Part shown: positions 44,931-53,369 of the stretch, one piece after another | Position numbering within the stretch: the first letter of the stretch is position 1 | Layout of the letters: the number at the start of each line of letters is the position of its first letter | Notes under the pieces: generated by a model | What the model was told of the DNA's origin: nothing | Databases searched by the model: none | The model's input: only the letters and a program-made list of their open reading frames with translations | Translations under genes and position numbers: made by a program | Source of the DNA: Planctomycetota bacterium | GTDB lineage: Bacteria; Planctomycetota; Phycisphaerae; Phycisphaerales; SM1A02 | Length of the DNA stretch: 64,000 bases | Assembly (NCBI GenBank): GCA_022574595.1 | Contig: JACZRS010000006.1 | Span: 41,848 to 105,847 of the forward strand | Direction: 5' to 3'

Positions 44931-45614
44931 TTATGCATCACCGCCTCCAAGCGCTAAGCTTTCACCCCGTCCCCAACCACATTCCGGGCAGTCTTCCCCG
45001 GAAGTTCCGCGCAGGTCGTAACCGCACTTAATGCACAAGCCTCGCTTGATGCGGATCATTCGCCGCACGGAGAATGGGCCGAGTATAAATGTCCAAAGAA
45101 TCGCAGCATATAAGATCGTGTTGGTTGCAAAGCCAGGCCACAATGGGCGAACCGGAATCCAGCGATCTTCTCCTACAATAAGTAAAATGCCGGATTTCTG
45201 CTCCTCCATGATTGGATCTAACCCAGAATCAGTATCGCTTTCACGGTAGTAAAAGGTGTAATATGCAGCCAAGCTAGCGGAGGGCCATCCAACGTGAAGC
45301 GCATTAGTTACTAGTTGGCGATCAGGAGATTCGAGAGATTCTAGAGAACGAATTCTGTATGCCTCGAAGCCGAAATCGATGCCGCTCTCAAATACTTCAT
45401 ACACACTACTACGCTCGGATGTAAGGTGTGACTTGTGAAACTTCCATACCTGATTCGAAACACGGGCAGGCCCGAATCCAAGATCTACATGGTTCGAACT
45501 GATAGACTGTTCTGGATTGGTTCCTGACCAAAGAGCACATCCCCACGCCACAGCTACATTAGCTACAGCGCCAAGAAGAAGAAACAATACAAGTTTGAAC
45601 AGGCGGCGTTTCAT
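44931..45614 (-). CDS. Membrane protein with planctomycete CxxC zinc ribbon (paralog A)
   Basis: A 227-residue protein with an N-terminal anchor (KLVLFLLLGAVANVAVAWGC), an exported middle domain, a second membrane segment (NTILYAAILWTFILGPFSV) and a zinc ribbon CIKCGYDLRGTSGEDCPECG at the end. This double-anchor plus ribbon design is typical of planctomycetes; its function is unknown. It lies 9 bases after its paralog at 45624-46415, with which it shares both ends and the membrane segments but little of the middle. Confidence 0.75.
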   Translation of the reverse strand: MKRRLFKLVLFLLLGAVANVAVAWGCALWSGTNPEQSISSNHVDLGFGPARVSNQVWKFHKSHLTSERSSVYEVFESGIDFGFEAYRIRSLESLESPDRQLVTNALHVGWPSASLAAYYTFYYRESDTDSGLDPIMEEQKSGILLIVGEDRWIPVRPLWPGFATNTILYAAILWTFILGPFSVRRMIRIKRGLCIKCGYDLRGTSGEDCPECGWGRGESLALGGGDA

Positions 45615-45623
45615 AGGATCATT

Positions 45624-46415
45624 CTACGCCTCAGTTTCACGTCCCCAGCCACATTCTGGGCATTTATCGTGATCCGTACCGCGCAGGTCATAACCGCACT
45701 TAATGCACAAGCCGCGCTTGCGGCGGATCATTCGGCGTACGGTGAATGGGCCAAGTGTTAGCAGCCACAACAGCGTAGCGTAGAAGATCGAATTGATCGC
45801 AAAGCCTGGCCAGATGGGCCGGAGTGGCATACAGCGATAATCTGTAAAAACAACTGGAGGTAGAGGGTTCTCTAGAGTAAAGATCCAATACCGCTTCTCA
45901 ATGAGTGGAATTGGTTTTCTATCGTTATCGTAATTAGTAAAACCAGGGTTAGGAACCCTTAACACACCCCAGAGCGATAGGCTTGGCCAACCTCGGCTAT
46001 CAATGATCGCAGTGTGGGTAAGAGCATCTCTCTCAAAAACAGCATTGTCAGTGGAAGCTTTTGATTCACGATTGTTCAATTTAGAAATGTAGAGAAATCC
46101 GCGCGACCATCGTGGGATTATGTCCTCTAAACCAATAGTTATCTCCCCGGGCACCGCATCGTAGAAATACGAATGGAATACAGAAACGCGTTGTGATCCA
46201 AACCCTTGATAGCGCTTGACGGTGTATTCCCCTAAGCGCTTGGCATCGTTGCTGTTGTGTGGCAACCACCAACCTACAAATTGATCGTAATGGCCTTCTA
46301 CACTAACCGTTCGCAAGTCAAATTTGATCCAGAAAGCACACCCCCACGCCACAGCAACATTAACTACCGCGCCGAGGATGAGGAACATTGCGAGTTTGAA
46401 CAGCCAGCGTTTCAC
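45624..46415 (-). CDS. Membrane protein with planctomycete CxxC zinc ribbon (paralog B)
   Basis: A 263-residue paralog of the downstream gene. It opens with KLAMFLILGAVVNVAVAWGC and closes with CIKCGYDLRGTDHDKCPECG; the second membrane segment reads INSIFYATLLWLLTLGPFTV. The middle domain has diverged. The tandem arrangement shows a local duplication. The first gene of the pair, with hairpins immediately upstream. Confidence 0.75.
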   Translation of the reverse strand: MKRWLFKLAMFLILGAVVNVAVAWGCAFWIKFDLRTVSVEGHYDQFVGWWLPHNSNDAKRLGEYTVKRYQGFGSQRVSVFHSYFYDAVPGEITIGLEDIIPRWSRGFLYISKLNNRESKASTDNAVFERDALTHTAIIDSRGWPSLSLWGVLRVPNPGFTNYDNDRKPIPLIEKRYWIFTLENPLPPVVFTDYRCMPLRPIWPGFAINSIFYATLLWLLTLGPFTVRRMIRRKRGLCIKCGYDLRGTDHDKCPECGWGRETEA

Positions 46416-46478
46416 GGCAATAAAGTATACGCTAACGTAAACATTGGGGGCCAGATAAAGGGCTACATCCCCATTTAG

Positions 46479-46502
46479 CCCGCCGTGAATACACGGCGGG
46501 CG
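46479..46502 (-). repeat. Variable-stem hairpin (3), TATT loop
   Basis: On the minus strand GCCCGCCGTG-TATT-CACGGCGGGC followed by TAAAT; perfect 10-base stem. Same architecture and loop as 46602-46625 with a different stem. Confidence 0.8.
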
Positions 46503-46601
46503 GAGAGTGTGCGAATTTCAAATAACGAACACAAACACAGCAGCCTTGGCATACCACAGTTTATTGCACAATCGAACATGACAGTGTTTGCGGGCGCTTC
46601 G

Positions 46602-46625
46602 CCCCAGGTGTATTCACCTGGGGCT
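46602..46625 (+). repeat. Variable-stem hairpin (4), TATT loop
   Basis: GCCCCAGGTG-TATT-CACCTGGGGC followed by TAATT; perfect 10-base stem. It faces hairpin 3, 100 bases away. The surrounding 46416-46898 interval shows no gene. Confidence 0.8.
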
Positions 46626-46800
46626 AATTAGTTTGAGGCGGCAGATTGACGTTTCTACGCTTTTGATATATCGACGTTTTATATCAAACATACGCTTCTG
46701 TGTGCGCATACGTGCGTGTCCTAAGCCTCGGAAAACGAAAAAATATGAAATTTGTGAAAAATATTTTTCAGGTATCAGAACGCCACCATTCCCGGTTGAA

Positions 46801-46827
46801 GAACGCGACCAACGGTCGCGGCTTTAC
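46801..46827 (+). repeat. Hairpin, right copy of an inverted pair
   Basis: CGCGACC-AAC-GGTCGCG followed by GCTTTACA; matches 44832-44856 in reverse orientation with two differences over 26 bases, both in the loop region. Confidence 0.75.
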
Positions 46828-46898
46828 ACAGGACTCACCCCTTGCGTGTATCATCTGTCTAATAACTGACAAATTACAACTCCCACAGAGGTTATGCA

Positions 46899-48164
46899 AT
46901 GTCATCCAATATCAACACGCTTGAGCAACGTATCGAAATCCTTGAAAAACAGCTTGCTAGTCAAAGACGATGGTTACGGTTCAGCAGAGTTGTAATGACC
47001 ATCCTCATCCTAAGCAGCCTGGGCTTTTTTACTATTGCTGCGAATTCTGAATTTGCTGCGCCTAGATTGATTCAAGCCAAACGCTTTGAAGTAGTTTCAG
47101 ATGATGGCCGAGTGGTACTGGCACTCAGTACAGGAGCGAACGGCGGACAGTTCGATCTTTGGGGAGCAACTGGGAAAAACGTACTACGCGCCTGGTCCAA
47201 CGAGAGCGGCGGAGATCTGGCAATCTGGAACAATGCTGGCAAAAACGTATTCGCAGCATACGCAACTAAGACAGGATCAGAGACTGCTCTTTTTAATGCA
47301 GATGGCAATAAGGTTTATCGCACAATAAGCGATGGCCAAAACGCCAAAATCGAATTGCTTGATCCGGAAAGTCAAAACCCACTTTTTACTGCTACCACTC
47401 AAGCAGGTGGCGGAGTTCTGGCTTTGGCGGATGTTGCGGGCATTACACAATTCCAAGCGGCAGCAACTGCAAAAGGCGGTCGATCAACATTAGCTACTAA
47501 TACTGGAAGTGTTGCCTTAATCAATCAGGCAACTTCCAATGGGGGCGCAATAGTGTTGGGCAATTCCTCGGGCAGGGCAGTGGGTTCGCTACGGGTTGAT
47601 GATCAGGGATCTGCGCTTCTGGAAATGGCAGACACAAACGGCAAACGTAGATTCGCAGCAGGAGCCTCGGCTAATGAAGATGATGAGAGTTCGTTGCGGC
47701 TGTATGGGGCTAATGGTGAGGCTGTTATTTCTATGGGGGCATTTACGCAAATCGGCGGTGGATTCCTGCATGTACTTAATTCGCAGGGAACTCGCGTTAT
47801 ATCAGCCATCGCAGAATCTGATGGTGGCGGGCGATTTGATCTGGCAGGCTCAAATGGAGGGGCTGTCTATAGCGTTGATGCAATCAAAGATTCAGGGGTG
47901 GCAATGGCATTGATGAACTCTGCTGGGACCAAGCTGTTCCTGGTAGGCACATCAAAAACGGGAGGATTGATGAACATAATGAACAATAAGGGCCAGGCCA
48001 TGGTGATTTGTGGAGTGGCAGGTGAGGGATTGGGCGGCGCAATTACTGTCCGAAATCAAGAAGGAAAACAGGTAATAGAATCAGGCGTGGATGATCGAGG
48101 CGGCGGTATCATCAGCGTTTGGGATGCTAAAGGCGAGAGGCGCAAGACAATTACCTCTCGTTAA
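46899..48164 (+). CDS. Membrane-anchored beta-repeat protein, unknown
   Basis: A 421-residue protein. A short coiled coil (INTLEQRIEILEKQLASQRR) is followed by one membrane segment (VVMTILILSSLGFFTIAANS) and then about 350 residues of repeats of roughly 30-35 residues with the pattern N-x-x-G-x-x-V-x-x-x-x-x-x-x-x-G-G-x-L (for example NNAGKNVFAAYATKTGSETA and NSQGTRVISAIAESDGGGRF). This is likely a beta-solenoid or other repetitive beta fold outside the membrane. No enzyme motif is seen. A possible surface or scaffold protein. Confidence 0.7.
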   Translation: MSSNINTLEQRIEILEKQLASQRRWLRFSRVVMTILILSSLGFFTIAANSEFAAPRLIQAKRFEVVSDDGRVVLALSTGANGGQFDLWGATGKNVLRAWSNESGGDLAIWNNAGKNVFAAYATKTGSETALFNADGNKVYRTISDGQNAKIELLDPESQNPLFTATTQAGGGVLALADVAGITQFQAAATAKGGRSTLATNTGSVALINQATSNGGAIVLGNSSGRAVGSLRVDDQGSALLEMADTNGKRRFAAGASANEDDESSLRLYGANGEAVISMGAFTQIGGGFLHVLNSQGTRVISAIAESDGGGRFDLAGSNGGAVYSVDAIKDSGVAMALMNSAGTKLFLVGTSKTGGLMNIMNNKGQAMVICGVAGEGLGGAITVRNQEGKQVIESGVDDRGGGIISVWDAKGERRKTITSR

Positions 48165-48409
48165 TAGAGCCTGAATTTTGAGCATGAGTGATTATTATTA
48201 TAGTCTCGTATTGTCGATCCGCACCAGTAAGACTGGGGATCTAATGGATCAAGAACTGAGCTTCAAACGGATATACCTTTTGTGAGCCCAGAAAATTCAA
48301 TTATGTTCGTCCGTTTTTGAGTTATCTTCCGCTCTGAGCGATCGCTTGGCGTACAGTTGGGTAGTTATATTTGATGTAGTTATTCTTGGCAAGGAGTCCA
48401 TGCTGCGAT

Positions 48410-48868
48410 ATGGATGCTGCTGCTTCAAAAACTCATTTGCGGCTTGTTGGTGCTGATGATCCATCTGCAATGGAATCGATGCGCGCATCACAGGCAGTTG
48501 CCAGGGAAAACGCTGCAGCCAGCAGAAATGAGCATCTTGATCCAACCGATCCCAGGTGGATAATTGCCGCAAAAACACATGCTCAATTGCAGGGATCCGC
48601 ACTTACCCATGAACGCAGACAACGTGTCCTGAGGCTGGCTCATCGTTTGGGGGTTCGCCCATTTGAAGCAAATGTCATAATTGCAATAGTCCAGGATAAA
48701 GCTAGACAGGGCGAAACACTTTCCGATGCTACCCCTACACTGAAAATGCTTAGGGATCCGCGAGAAGATCGAAAAACAAGAAACAGTGGACTTGTCCGTT
48801 GGTTGTGGGCCATTGCCACAGCTACCCTAGCCAATATATTGCTTATTTGGTGGCTAATGTCGGGCTAG
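48410..48868 (+). CDS. Tail-anchored small protein, unknown
   Basis: About 152 residues, soluble and helical (HLDPTDPRWIIAAKTHAQLQ, RLAHRLGVRPFEANVIIAIV) with a C-terminal membrane segment WLWAIATATLANILLIWWLM and three residues after it, so it is tail-anchored. ATG at 48410, with AAGGAG 13 bases before; a TTG at 48386 would be longer. No family recognised. Converges on rnc with 16 bases between stops. Confidence 0.6.
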   Translation: MDAAASKTHLRLVGADDPSAMESMRASQAVARENAAASRNEHLDPTDPRWIIAAKTHAQLQGSALTHERRQRVLRLAHRLGVRPFEANVIIAIVQDKARQGETLSDATPTLKMLRDPREDRKTRNSGLVRWLWAIATATLANILLIWWLMSG

Positions 48869-48884
48869 AGTTGGCATTGGCGCG

Positions 48885-49679
48885 CTAGCTTGGTTGTTCA
48901 GCAGTTGGTTCTGGGATAACTTCGAGCGATTCGGACTTCTTTGATCGAGTTCGGCAAAGTCTAACCTCACCATTATCCAAGCGCTCTGCAACTTCTAATT
49001 CGAACAGTGCTTCCAAAGCAGCTTGTTGTTCCGCCTGCTTTTTAGACTGCCCCCAACATGATTTAAAGCGAAGAGTACCGATCTCAACACAGACCTCGAA
49101 GCATTTGGCGTGGTCCGGGCCTTTTTCATCAAGTACCAAATACAGCGGTGACTGGTCCATTAGCTGCTGAGATGCTTGTTGCAAGACTGACTTAAAGTTG
49201 TGCTGATGCCCGGAATCGGCTGCACTTTCGATCATTGGCTCAAGATATTTGAGTATGAAATCGCGCGCAACCTCTATTCCCCCATCGATCAGTAGCGCGC
49301 CAATGAGAGATTCGTAGACAGCCGCCAGCACCGATTTAGGCAGAGATTCTCGATCGGACATACCCTTGCCCAGCCTGATAACCCCATCCAATCCCAGGTT
49401 GCTGGCGACTATGGCGCAAGTGCGCCTGCTCACGACCGTTGATTTGATCTTGGTCATATCGCCTTCGAGCAAGTCCTTATACGTGCGAAAGAGATGCTCG
49501 CAGACGACCATACCCAGTATTGAATCGCCTAGAAATTCGAGTCGTTCATTGCTTTGCAGTCGTGAATCTGCCAGCGATGCATGAGTTAGCGATAGCTTAA
49601 GCAACTTTTTATCATTGAAAACGTGTCCGAGCAATTGCTCGACTTTGTGAATCTCTTCTGGGTTCATTGGTTCCGCCAC
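48885..49679 (-). CDS. rnc: Ribonuclease III
   Basis: Cleaves double-stranded RNA in rRNA processing and regulation. The endonuclease domain shows the signature NERLEFLGDSILGMVV with the catalytic acidic residues, and later VYESLIGALLIDGG. The double-stranded RNA-binding domain follows (KSVLQQASQQLMDQSPLYLV through SKKQAEQQAALEAL). At 264 residues it is slightly longer than usual because of an acidic C-terminal extension. Confidence 0.96.
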   Translation of the reverse strand: MAEPMNPEEIHKVEQLLGHVFNDKKLLKLSLTHASLADSRLQSNERLEFLGDSILGMVVCEHLFRTYKDLLEGDMTKIKSTVVSRRTCAIVASNLGLDGVIRLGKGMSDRESLPKSVLAAVYESLIGALLIDGGIEVARDFILKYLEPMIESAADSGHQHNFKSVLQQASQQLMDQSPLYLVLDEKGPDHAKCFEVCVEIGTLRFKSCWGQSKKQAEQQAALEALFELEVAERLDNGEVRLCRTRSKKSESLEVIPEPTAEQPS

Positions 49680-50074
49680 AGCTCATTTAATAGTGCCAAT
49701 AGATTGATCCATCGCTAATTTTGCGATGGGTTGGAAGAGACTCTTCCAATCTGGGCGGGTTTTTCGGTCGCCATGGTTTGTCCCAAGCGGCCGGAAAACT
49801 AGTCCAGCAAAGCCAACACAGCTTCTATATGATCCTACGCCAGAAGTATCGACCAAGACCAGTCTCATGCTCAGTCGTAGGTTGGGGTATTCCTGGATTG
49901 GAGGAAAAACCCATAAATCTGCCTAAAAAAGCTCCTGAGAGACGGCTAATAAGCACTTCTGCGCAGAACTAGCGCCAAGCGAAGTCGCCTACCAGCCTTT
50001 GAGGTGCTAAGCTACGTGGCTCGCAAAAGTGGCAAAAGCTAAGCGAGCGATGGGCCTGAATTCCTGGAGTTAAA
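49680..50074. other. Non-coding interval between rnc and rpmH
   Basis: I see no convincing gene. It holds a perfect palindrome TTGGAAGAG-A-CTCTTCCAA (49731-49749) that may be an operator or hairpin. Short frames here lack ribosome sites and conserved features. A structured RNA is possible but none was recognised. Confidence 0.4.
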
Positions 50075-50209
50075 ATGCATTATCCGCGTCGAGTAAGCAC
50101 AATCAAACGAATACGACAGTTAGGCTTCCGCGCTCGGATGAAGACGCGCCTAGGTCGCAAGCTCATAAACAAGAAGCGCAGGCTAGGCCGACGCGTTTCT
50201 TCTTTATAA
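50075..50209 (+). CDS. rpmH: Large ribosomal subunit protein bL34
   Basis: A 44-residue, strongly basic protein: MHYPRRVSTIKRIRQLGFRA followed by RMKTRLGRKLINKKRRLGRR, which matches L34 (GFRARM then GRKxxxxRRxxGRxxL). GGAG lies 7 bases before the ATG. Usually rpmH stands between dnaA and rnpA; here neither is adjacent, and rnc is the nearest core gene. Too short for a standard gene-length threshold. Confidence 0.9.
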   Translation: MHYPRRVSTIKRIRQLGFRARMKTRLGRKLINKKRRLGRRVSSL

Positions 50210-50312
50210 TTTACAAATCCCACCCGCTTTGGCGAAACAAATTCCAGTAGCACTATCGCAAACAACTTGTTTATATTGCCGTTTATCCCCTCTCCTCCCT
50301 GAGAGCAAAGAT

Positions 50313-50337
50313 CGCGGGGCAAGCCCCGCGGCTAAAT
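50313..50337 (+). repeat. Variable-stem hairpin (6)
   Basis: CGCGGGGC-AA-GCCCCGCG followed by GCTAAAT; same conserved tail as the other hairpins. It is followed by TTCGACG direct repeats and by CTGACTCC-like units (50373-50402). Confidence 0.65.
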
Positions 50338-50408
50338 ATTTCGACGTTTCGACGTTTTCTTGTTCTTCTCTTCCCTGACTCCCGACTCCTGACTCCTGAC
50401 CCCTTCTT

Positions 50409-50460
50409 CTACTCACACGGCCCCCAGTTGGCGAACAAGATGAGCAGGTCGGCTGTGTCC
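50409..50460 (-). pseudogene. Out-of-frame dockerin tail
   Basis: Directly after the stop of the gene at 50461, the +1 frame reads KDTADLLILFANWGPCE and then TAG, a second dockerin end. It has no start. It suggests loss of frame or recombination between two dockerin ends. Confidence 0.6.
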
Positions 50461-51267
50461 TTACCCCCAATTGTTTAGTACGAGGAGAATATCTGAAGTG
50501 TCTACTGTGCCGTCGAATGTTATGTCTTCGGGACAGATTATGTAGTTGGCATCTGGGCATGAGCCGAAGGAACCTAGTATTATTAACAGATCGCTCGTGC
50601 CTACTATACAATTGTCATCAGTGTCAGCGAAACAGCCATCCGGCTTGTCGCAATCATCGCAAGGCCCCCAATTATCCAGCAAGAGGAATAAGTCGCTAAT
50701 GCCCACCACATTGTTATCGTTTATATCTCCCGGGCAGGGATCGACTTGTTCAGGACAAGGGCCGTAACCACTGAGAATTATTAAGAGATCTTCAATTCCT
50801 ACTATGCCATCATGGTTGACATCACCGGGAATGCCGAAACCGAAGTGAAGATCGTCGATGACTGCTTCGCCAAGTACCCAGTCAGTGAGGATTGCTGAAT
50901 CGAATGGTTGTACAGAGACAAGGCCGGCGAAGAATCCGGTGCCTCCGACACCGAAGCCGCTACTCGTGTAGATTAATTCACCTTTACTAAACAACTCCAA
51001 TTGCATTGCTCCGGGGTAGTCCACAGTAATGTACGTTTGGGGTGTGTCGAATATAAGATCAATAGCTTGATTTCCATCGAAACCTGCGCCATCGTTTAAA
51101 AATATTTCATTGATGTAAGCATTATCGTTTCCGTCTGTAAAAATTACGCCTTGGTGAGCATACTGATCGGTAATAAAAGTCCCATCTTCAAAGCCGGTGA
51201 AATCGATAGTAGTAAACTTGCCAACTAAATTGATCCAATCATCCTTTTTCGGTGAGTTCGAGAACAT
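50461..51267 (-). CDS. Exported protein with four dockerin-like units, N-terminal frame broken
   Basis: The 268-residue open frame has a beta-sandwich-like first part (FTTIDFTGFEDGTFITDQYA, typical of planctomycete exported proteins) and four dockerin-like units such as DVNHDGIVGIEDLLIILSGY and DTDDNCIVGTSDLLIILGSF. The apparent start MFSNSPKK is artificial: the true signal peptide lies upstream in another frame (51239-51343) and joins at a run of A and G around 51243-51249. Either a one-base error in the sequence or a genuine frameshift; the other end is also disrupted. Confidence 0.75.
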   Translation of the reverse strand: MFSNSPKKDDWINLVGKFTTIDFTGFEDGTFITDQYAHQGVIFTDGNDNAYINEIFLNDGAGFDGNQAIDLIFDTPQTYITVDYPGAMQLELFSKGELIYTSSGFGVGGTGFFAGLVSVQPFDSAILTDWVLGEAVIDDLHFGFGIPGDVNHDGIVGIEDLLIILSGYGPCPEQVDPCPGDINDNNVVGISDLFLLLDNWGPCDDCDKPDGCFADTDDNCIVGTSDLLIILGSFGSCPDANYIICPEDITFDGTVDTSDILLVLNNWG

Positions 51268-51343
51268 CAGCGATCACAGAATGAGAAACTGTAAAACAAA
51301 GTAGTGCCGCGATGAATCGTGTTATGAGTTTTCTAGAGTTCAT
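51239..51343 (-). pseudogene. Signal-peptide segment of the dockerin gene, different frame
   Basis: From an ATG at 51343: MNSRKLITRFIAALLCFTVS followed by HSVIADVLELTEK, a classical signal peptide, then a stop. Reading past the stop in the other frame gives DDWINLVGKF. One base must be skipped near 51243-51249 to join them. Confidence 0.7.
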
Positions 51344-51372
51344 TTTGTAATACTCTCACTTTGTCGCAATCT

Positions 51373-51398
51373 CGCCGCCTCAAGGGCGGCGGCTAAAC
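51373..51398 (+). repeat. Variable-stem hairpin (7)
   Basis: GCCGCC-TCAAG-GGCGGC followed by GGCTAAAC, just upstream of the signal-peptide start of the dockerin gene. Confidence 0.6.
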
Positions 51399-51530
51399 TG
51401 GTTGTTTCTACACCAAGTTTATCCTCAATGAAGCGGTATGCAAGGTTTAAATGAGGTGTTTTGCATGATAAAATCTTTAAGAAGCGCCCGGCAGTCGTGG
51501 CCGGGCGCTATGTGCAGAAATCAAATTGCC

Positions 51531-52871
51531 TTACTGAGATGGATCACACTCGGGGTCAACAATGCACAGGCATTTTTCAAGTGCCAGTAAATCCTCAGGG
51601 GCGCAGCAATATCGATTGAGACAATCCTGAACAGTTTGTGGAATCTCAGCGCCAATGAAACACGGCCCCCAGTTTGCCAGCAATTCCAACAGATCTGATG
51701 TGAGAACTGAGCCATCAAAGTCATAATCAGCATCACAGAATTTGCCTGTTTGGCCAGCATCGGGACACGGCCCCCAAGAAGCAAGCAGGATTAACAGATC
51801 AGCGGTACTTACCGCACCATCCCCGTCCAGATCGTGCAGACACGTGGTGATGGGTCTCAACAAAAAGGCGCGATGAGCGCCATCGTGATCGCCCCAACCT
51901 ACAATCCAACCGTTGTCATTTATGGCTCGGGCTTCAACAAGCTCCCAGTCATGGTCGATGGGGATGATGAGGTCATTTAAGTCTGAGTATATCCAAGTGC
52001 CCGGAACTGTCGAGTCCCAGAGGACAGCGACGACCAAGTCGATGTTCGCACCAACAACGTCCTTATTGCTATTTATGCCAAGAGCGCGGCCTTGCTGCCC
52101 AGTCGGCACTGTCTCCAGAATGATACCGACTGCCATTGTGTCCTCCCAATACAGAGGCCGATTTCGGCAATCGTTAGTGGGATCGGTACCCCAACCGACA
52201 AGATTGCCCGCATCATTCAAATCGCGAGCTTCGCCCTCAATATTATTAAGGGGCGGCGGCTGATTGAGAGTTGACGCGGTCAAGTTGACCCAGGCCACCG
52301 CATCACTGACATTAAATGGATATTGTGGAGCACACTCTACACACACATTAGGACAAATAGCACCATCATCGATCCAGCCTCCAATGAGAGTTGCGCCCAA
52401 CTGCTCTCGGATATCAAAAGCCTCAGATCTGAAACCTGTCGGCGTAGTTAGTTGAGTCATGTTTGCGCTAGCGCTGTCCCATACAAAGCCTCTATAACAG
52501 CCAAGGCCAAAAATGGTTGACCCGCCGACGACGTAATATGGATCAGAGCCGGTGATACCCCAGCCTGTGCTATCAACTGACCCATCGGCAAGATCGCCGA
52601 TATCAGTCAATCGTAAATTTGGAGTCAGGTTTGGATCCCAGAAGAAGGCGTGATTAGTCTCGCCACTCTGGCCGGTTATGCGAACTTCGGTTCCATTGCG
52701 AACGATGGCATACGCCTGGCTCAAAGCCTCGAGAGGATCGGCGCCAGCAAAAACCTTCAGGTCGTTCAAACCAGCTACAAGATCACCTGGGAAACCATCA
52801 GGCACACTGCCCTCGGGCATCCAAAGGAAAGCGCGATGCTTAATCAGGGGGCCACAATCTGAGCCGCCCAT
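51531..52871 (-). CDS. Exported HAF-repeat protein with dockerin-like tail (5' part frame-disrupted)
   Basis: The 446-residue open frame contains HAF-type repeats (HRAFLWMPEGS, HAFFWDPNLTPNLRLTDIGD, GDHDGAHRAFLLRP) and two dockerin-like units (DLDGDGAVSTADLLILLASW, DYDFDGSVLTSDLLELLANW) before a Cys-rich end. The upstream 190 bases complete the gene: a signal peptide from the ATG at 53063 (after AAGGAG) in this same frame, and between them the first HAF repeat (RVTDLGAFAAGSSEAYDISN) in another frame. Two compensating one-base shifts would restore an intact protein. Confidence 0.75.
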   Translation of the reverse strand: MGGSDCGPLIKHRAFLWMPEGSVPDGFPGDLVAGLNDLKVFAGADPLEALSQAYAIVRNGTEVRITGQSGETNHAFFWDPNLTPNLRLTDIGDLADGSVDSTGWGITGSDPYYVVGGSTIFGLGCYRGFVWDSASANMTQLTTPTGFRSEAFDIREQLGATLIGGWIDDGAICPNVCVECAPQYPFNVSDAVAWVNLTASTLNQPPPLNNIEGEARDLNDAGNLVGWGTDPTNDCRNRPLYWEDTMAVGIILETVPTGQQGRALGINSNKDVVGANIDLVVAVLWDSTVPGTWIYSDLNDLIIPIDHDWELVEARAINDNGWIVGWGDHDGAHRAFLLRPITTCLHDLDGDGAVSTADLLILLASWGPCPDAGQTGKFCDADYDFDGSVLTSDLLELLANWGPCFIGAEIPQTVQDCLNRYCCAPEDLLALEKCLCIVDPECDPSQ

Positions 52872-53063
52872 CCTACTACATGGTTCTGGTTTGAGATGTC
52901 ATAGGCTTCACTACTACCGGCAGCAAACGCTCCCAGATCGGTGACGCGATACGTGGGATCCTGGCCCAGCACACTGTTCACAGACAAGCACACCGGCTGA
53001 CGCGGTAAATACCACGAAACCTGTGCCTACCAACCGCTTTCTTTTTTGTTTTCTCATGAACAT
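52872..53063 (-). pseudogene. 5' part of the HAF/dockerin gene with two frame breaks
   Basis: ATG at 53063, MFMRKQKRKRLVGTGFVVFT then ASAGVLVCEQCAG, is a signal peptide in the frame of the main gene. After about residue 30 the coding signal moves to the neighbouring frame (QDPTYRVTDLGAFAAGSSEA, YDISNQNHVVGWAAQ), and it returns to the first frame near 52870. Confidence 0.65.
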
Positions 53064-53369
53064 TACTTCTGTCTCCTTGTAGAATGGAGTTGTTATTTTT
53101 TCCTGCATCAGCCAGTCTGATGCAAAGGATTAAGAGTTCACGTCCAATTATTTTCTCATGGGCGTGGGCTTTTTTTATTTGGATTATTTATTTTGCGTCA
53201 TTCTGCGCAGTCTCCTTTTCCCAGGAAACACACTAATCCGACGAAATAACGCCTACTCGCTTCCCAGGAGTTTGAAATGTCAGCCGATTTGTAACACATT
53301 GAAAAACGCTGTCAAGATAAATCTTTTAGAAATTTAGTACAAATAACAGTTGTTACATTTTGGTCAAGA

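Noticed and set aside
46588-46869. 93-codon plus-strand frame as a gene
   Set aside because: Runs through two hairpins and low-quality sequence with no ribosome site.
49726-49926. 66-codon frame between rnc and rpmH as a small ribosomal protein
   Set aside because: Basic residues are scattered but no ribosomal protein signature fits and no ribosome site is present.
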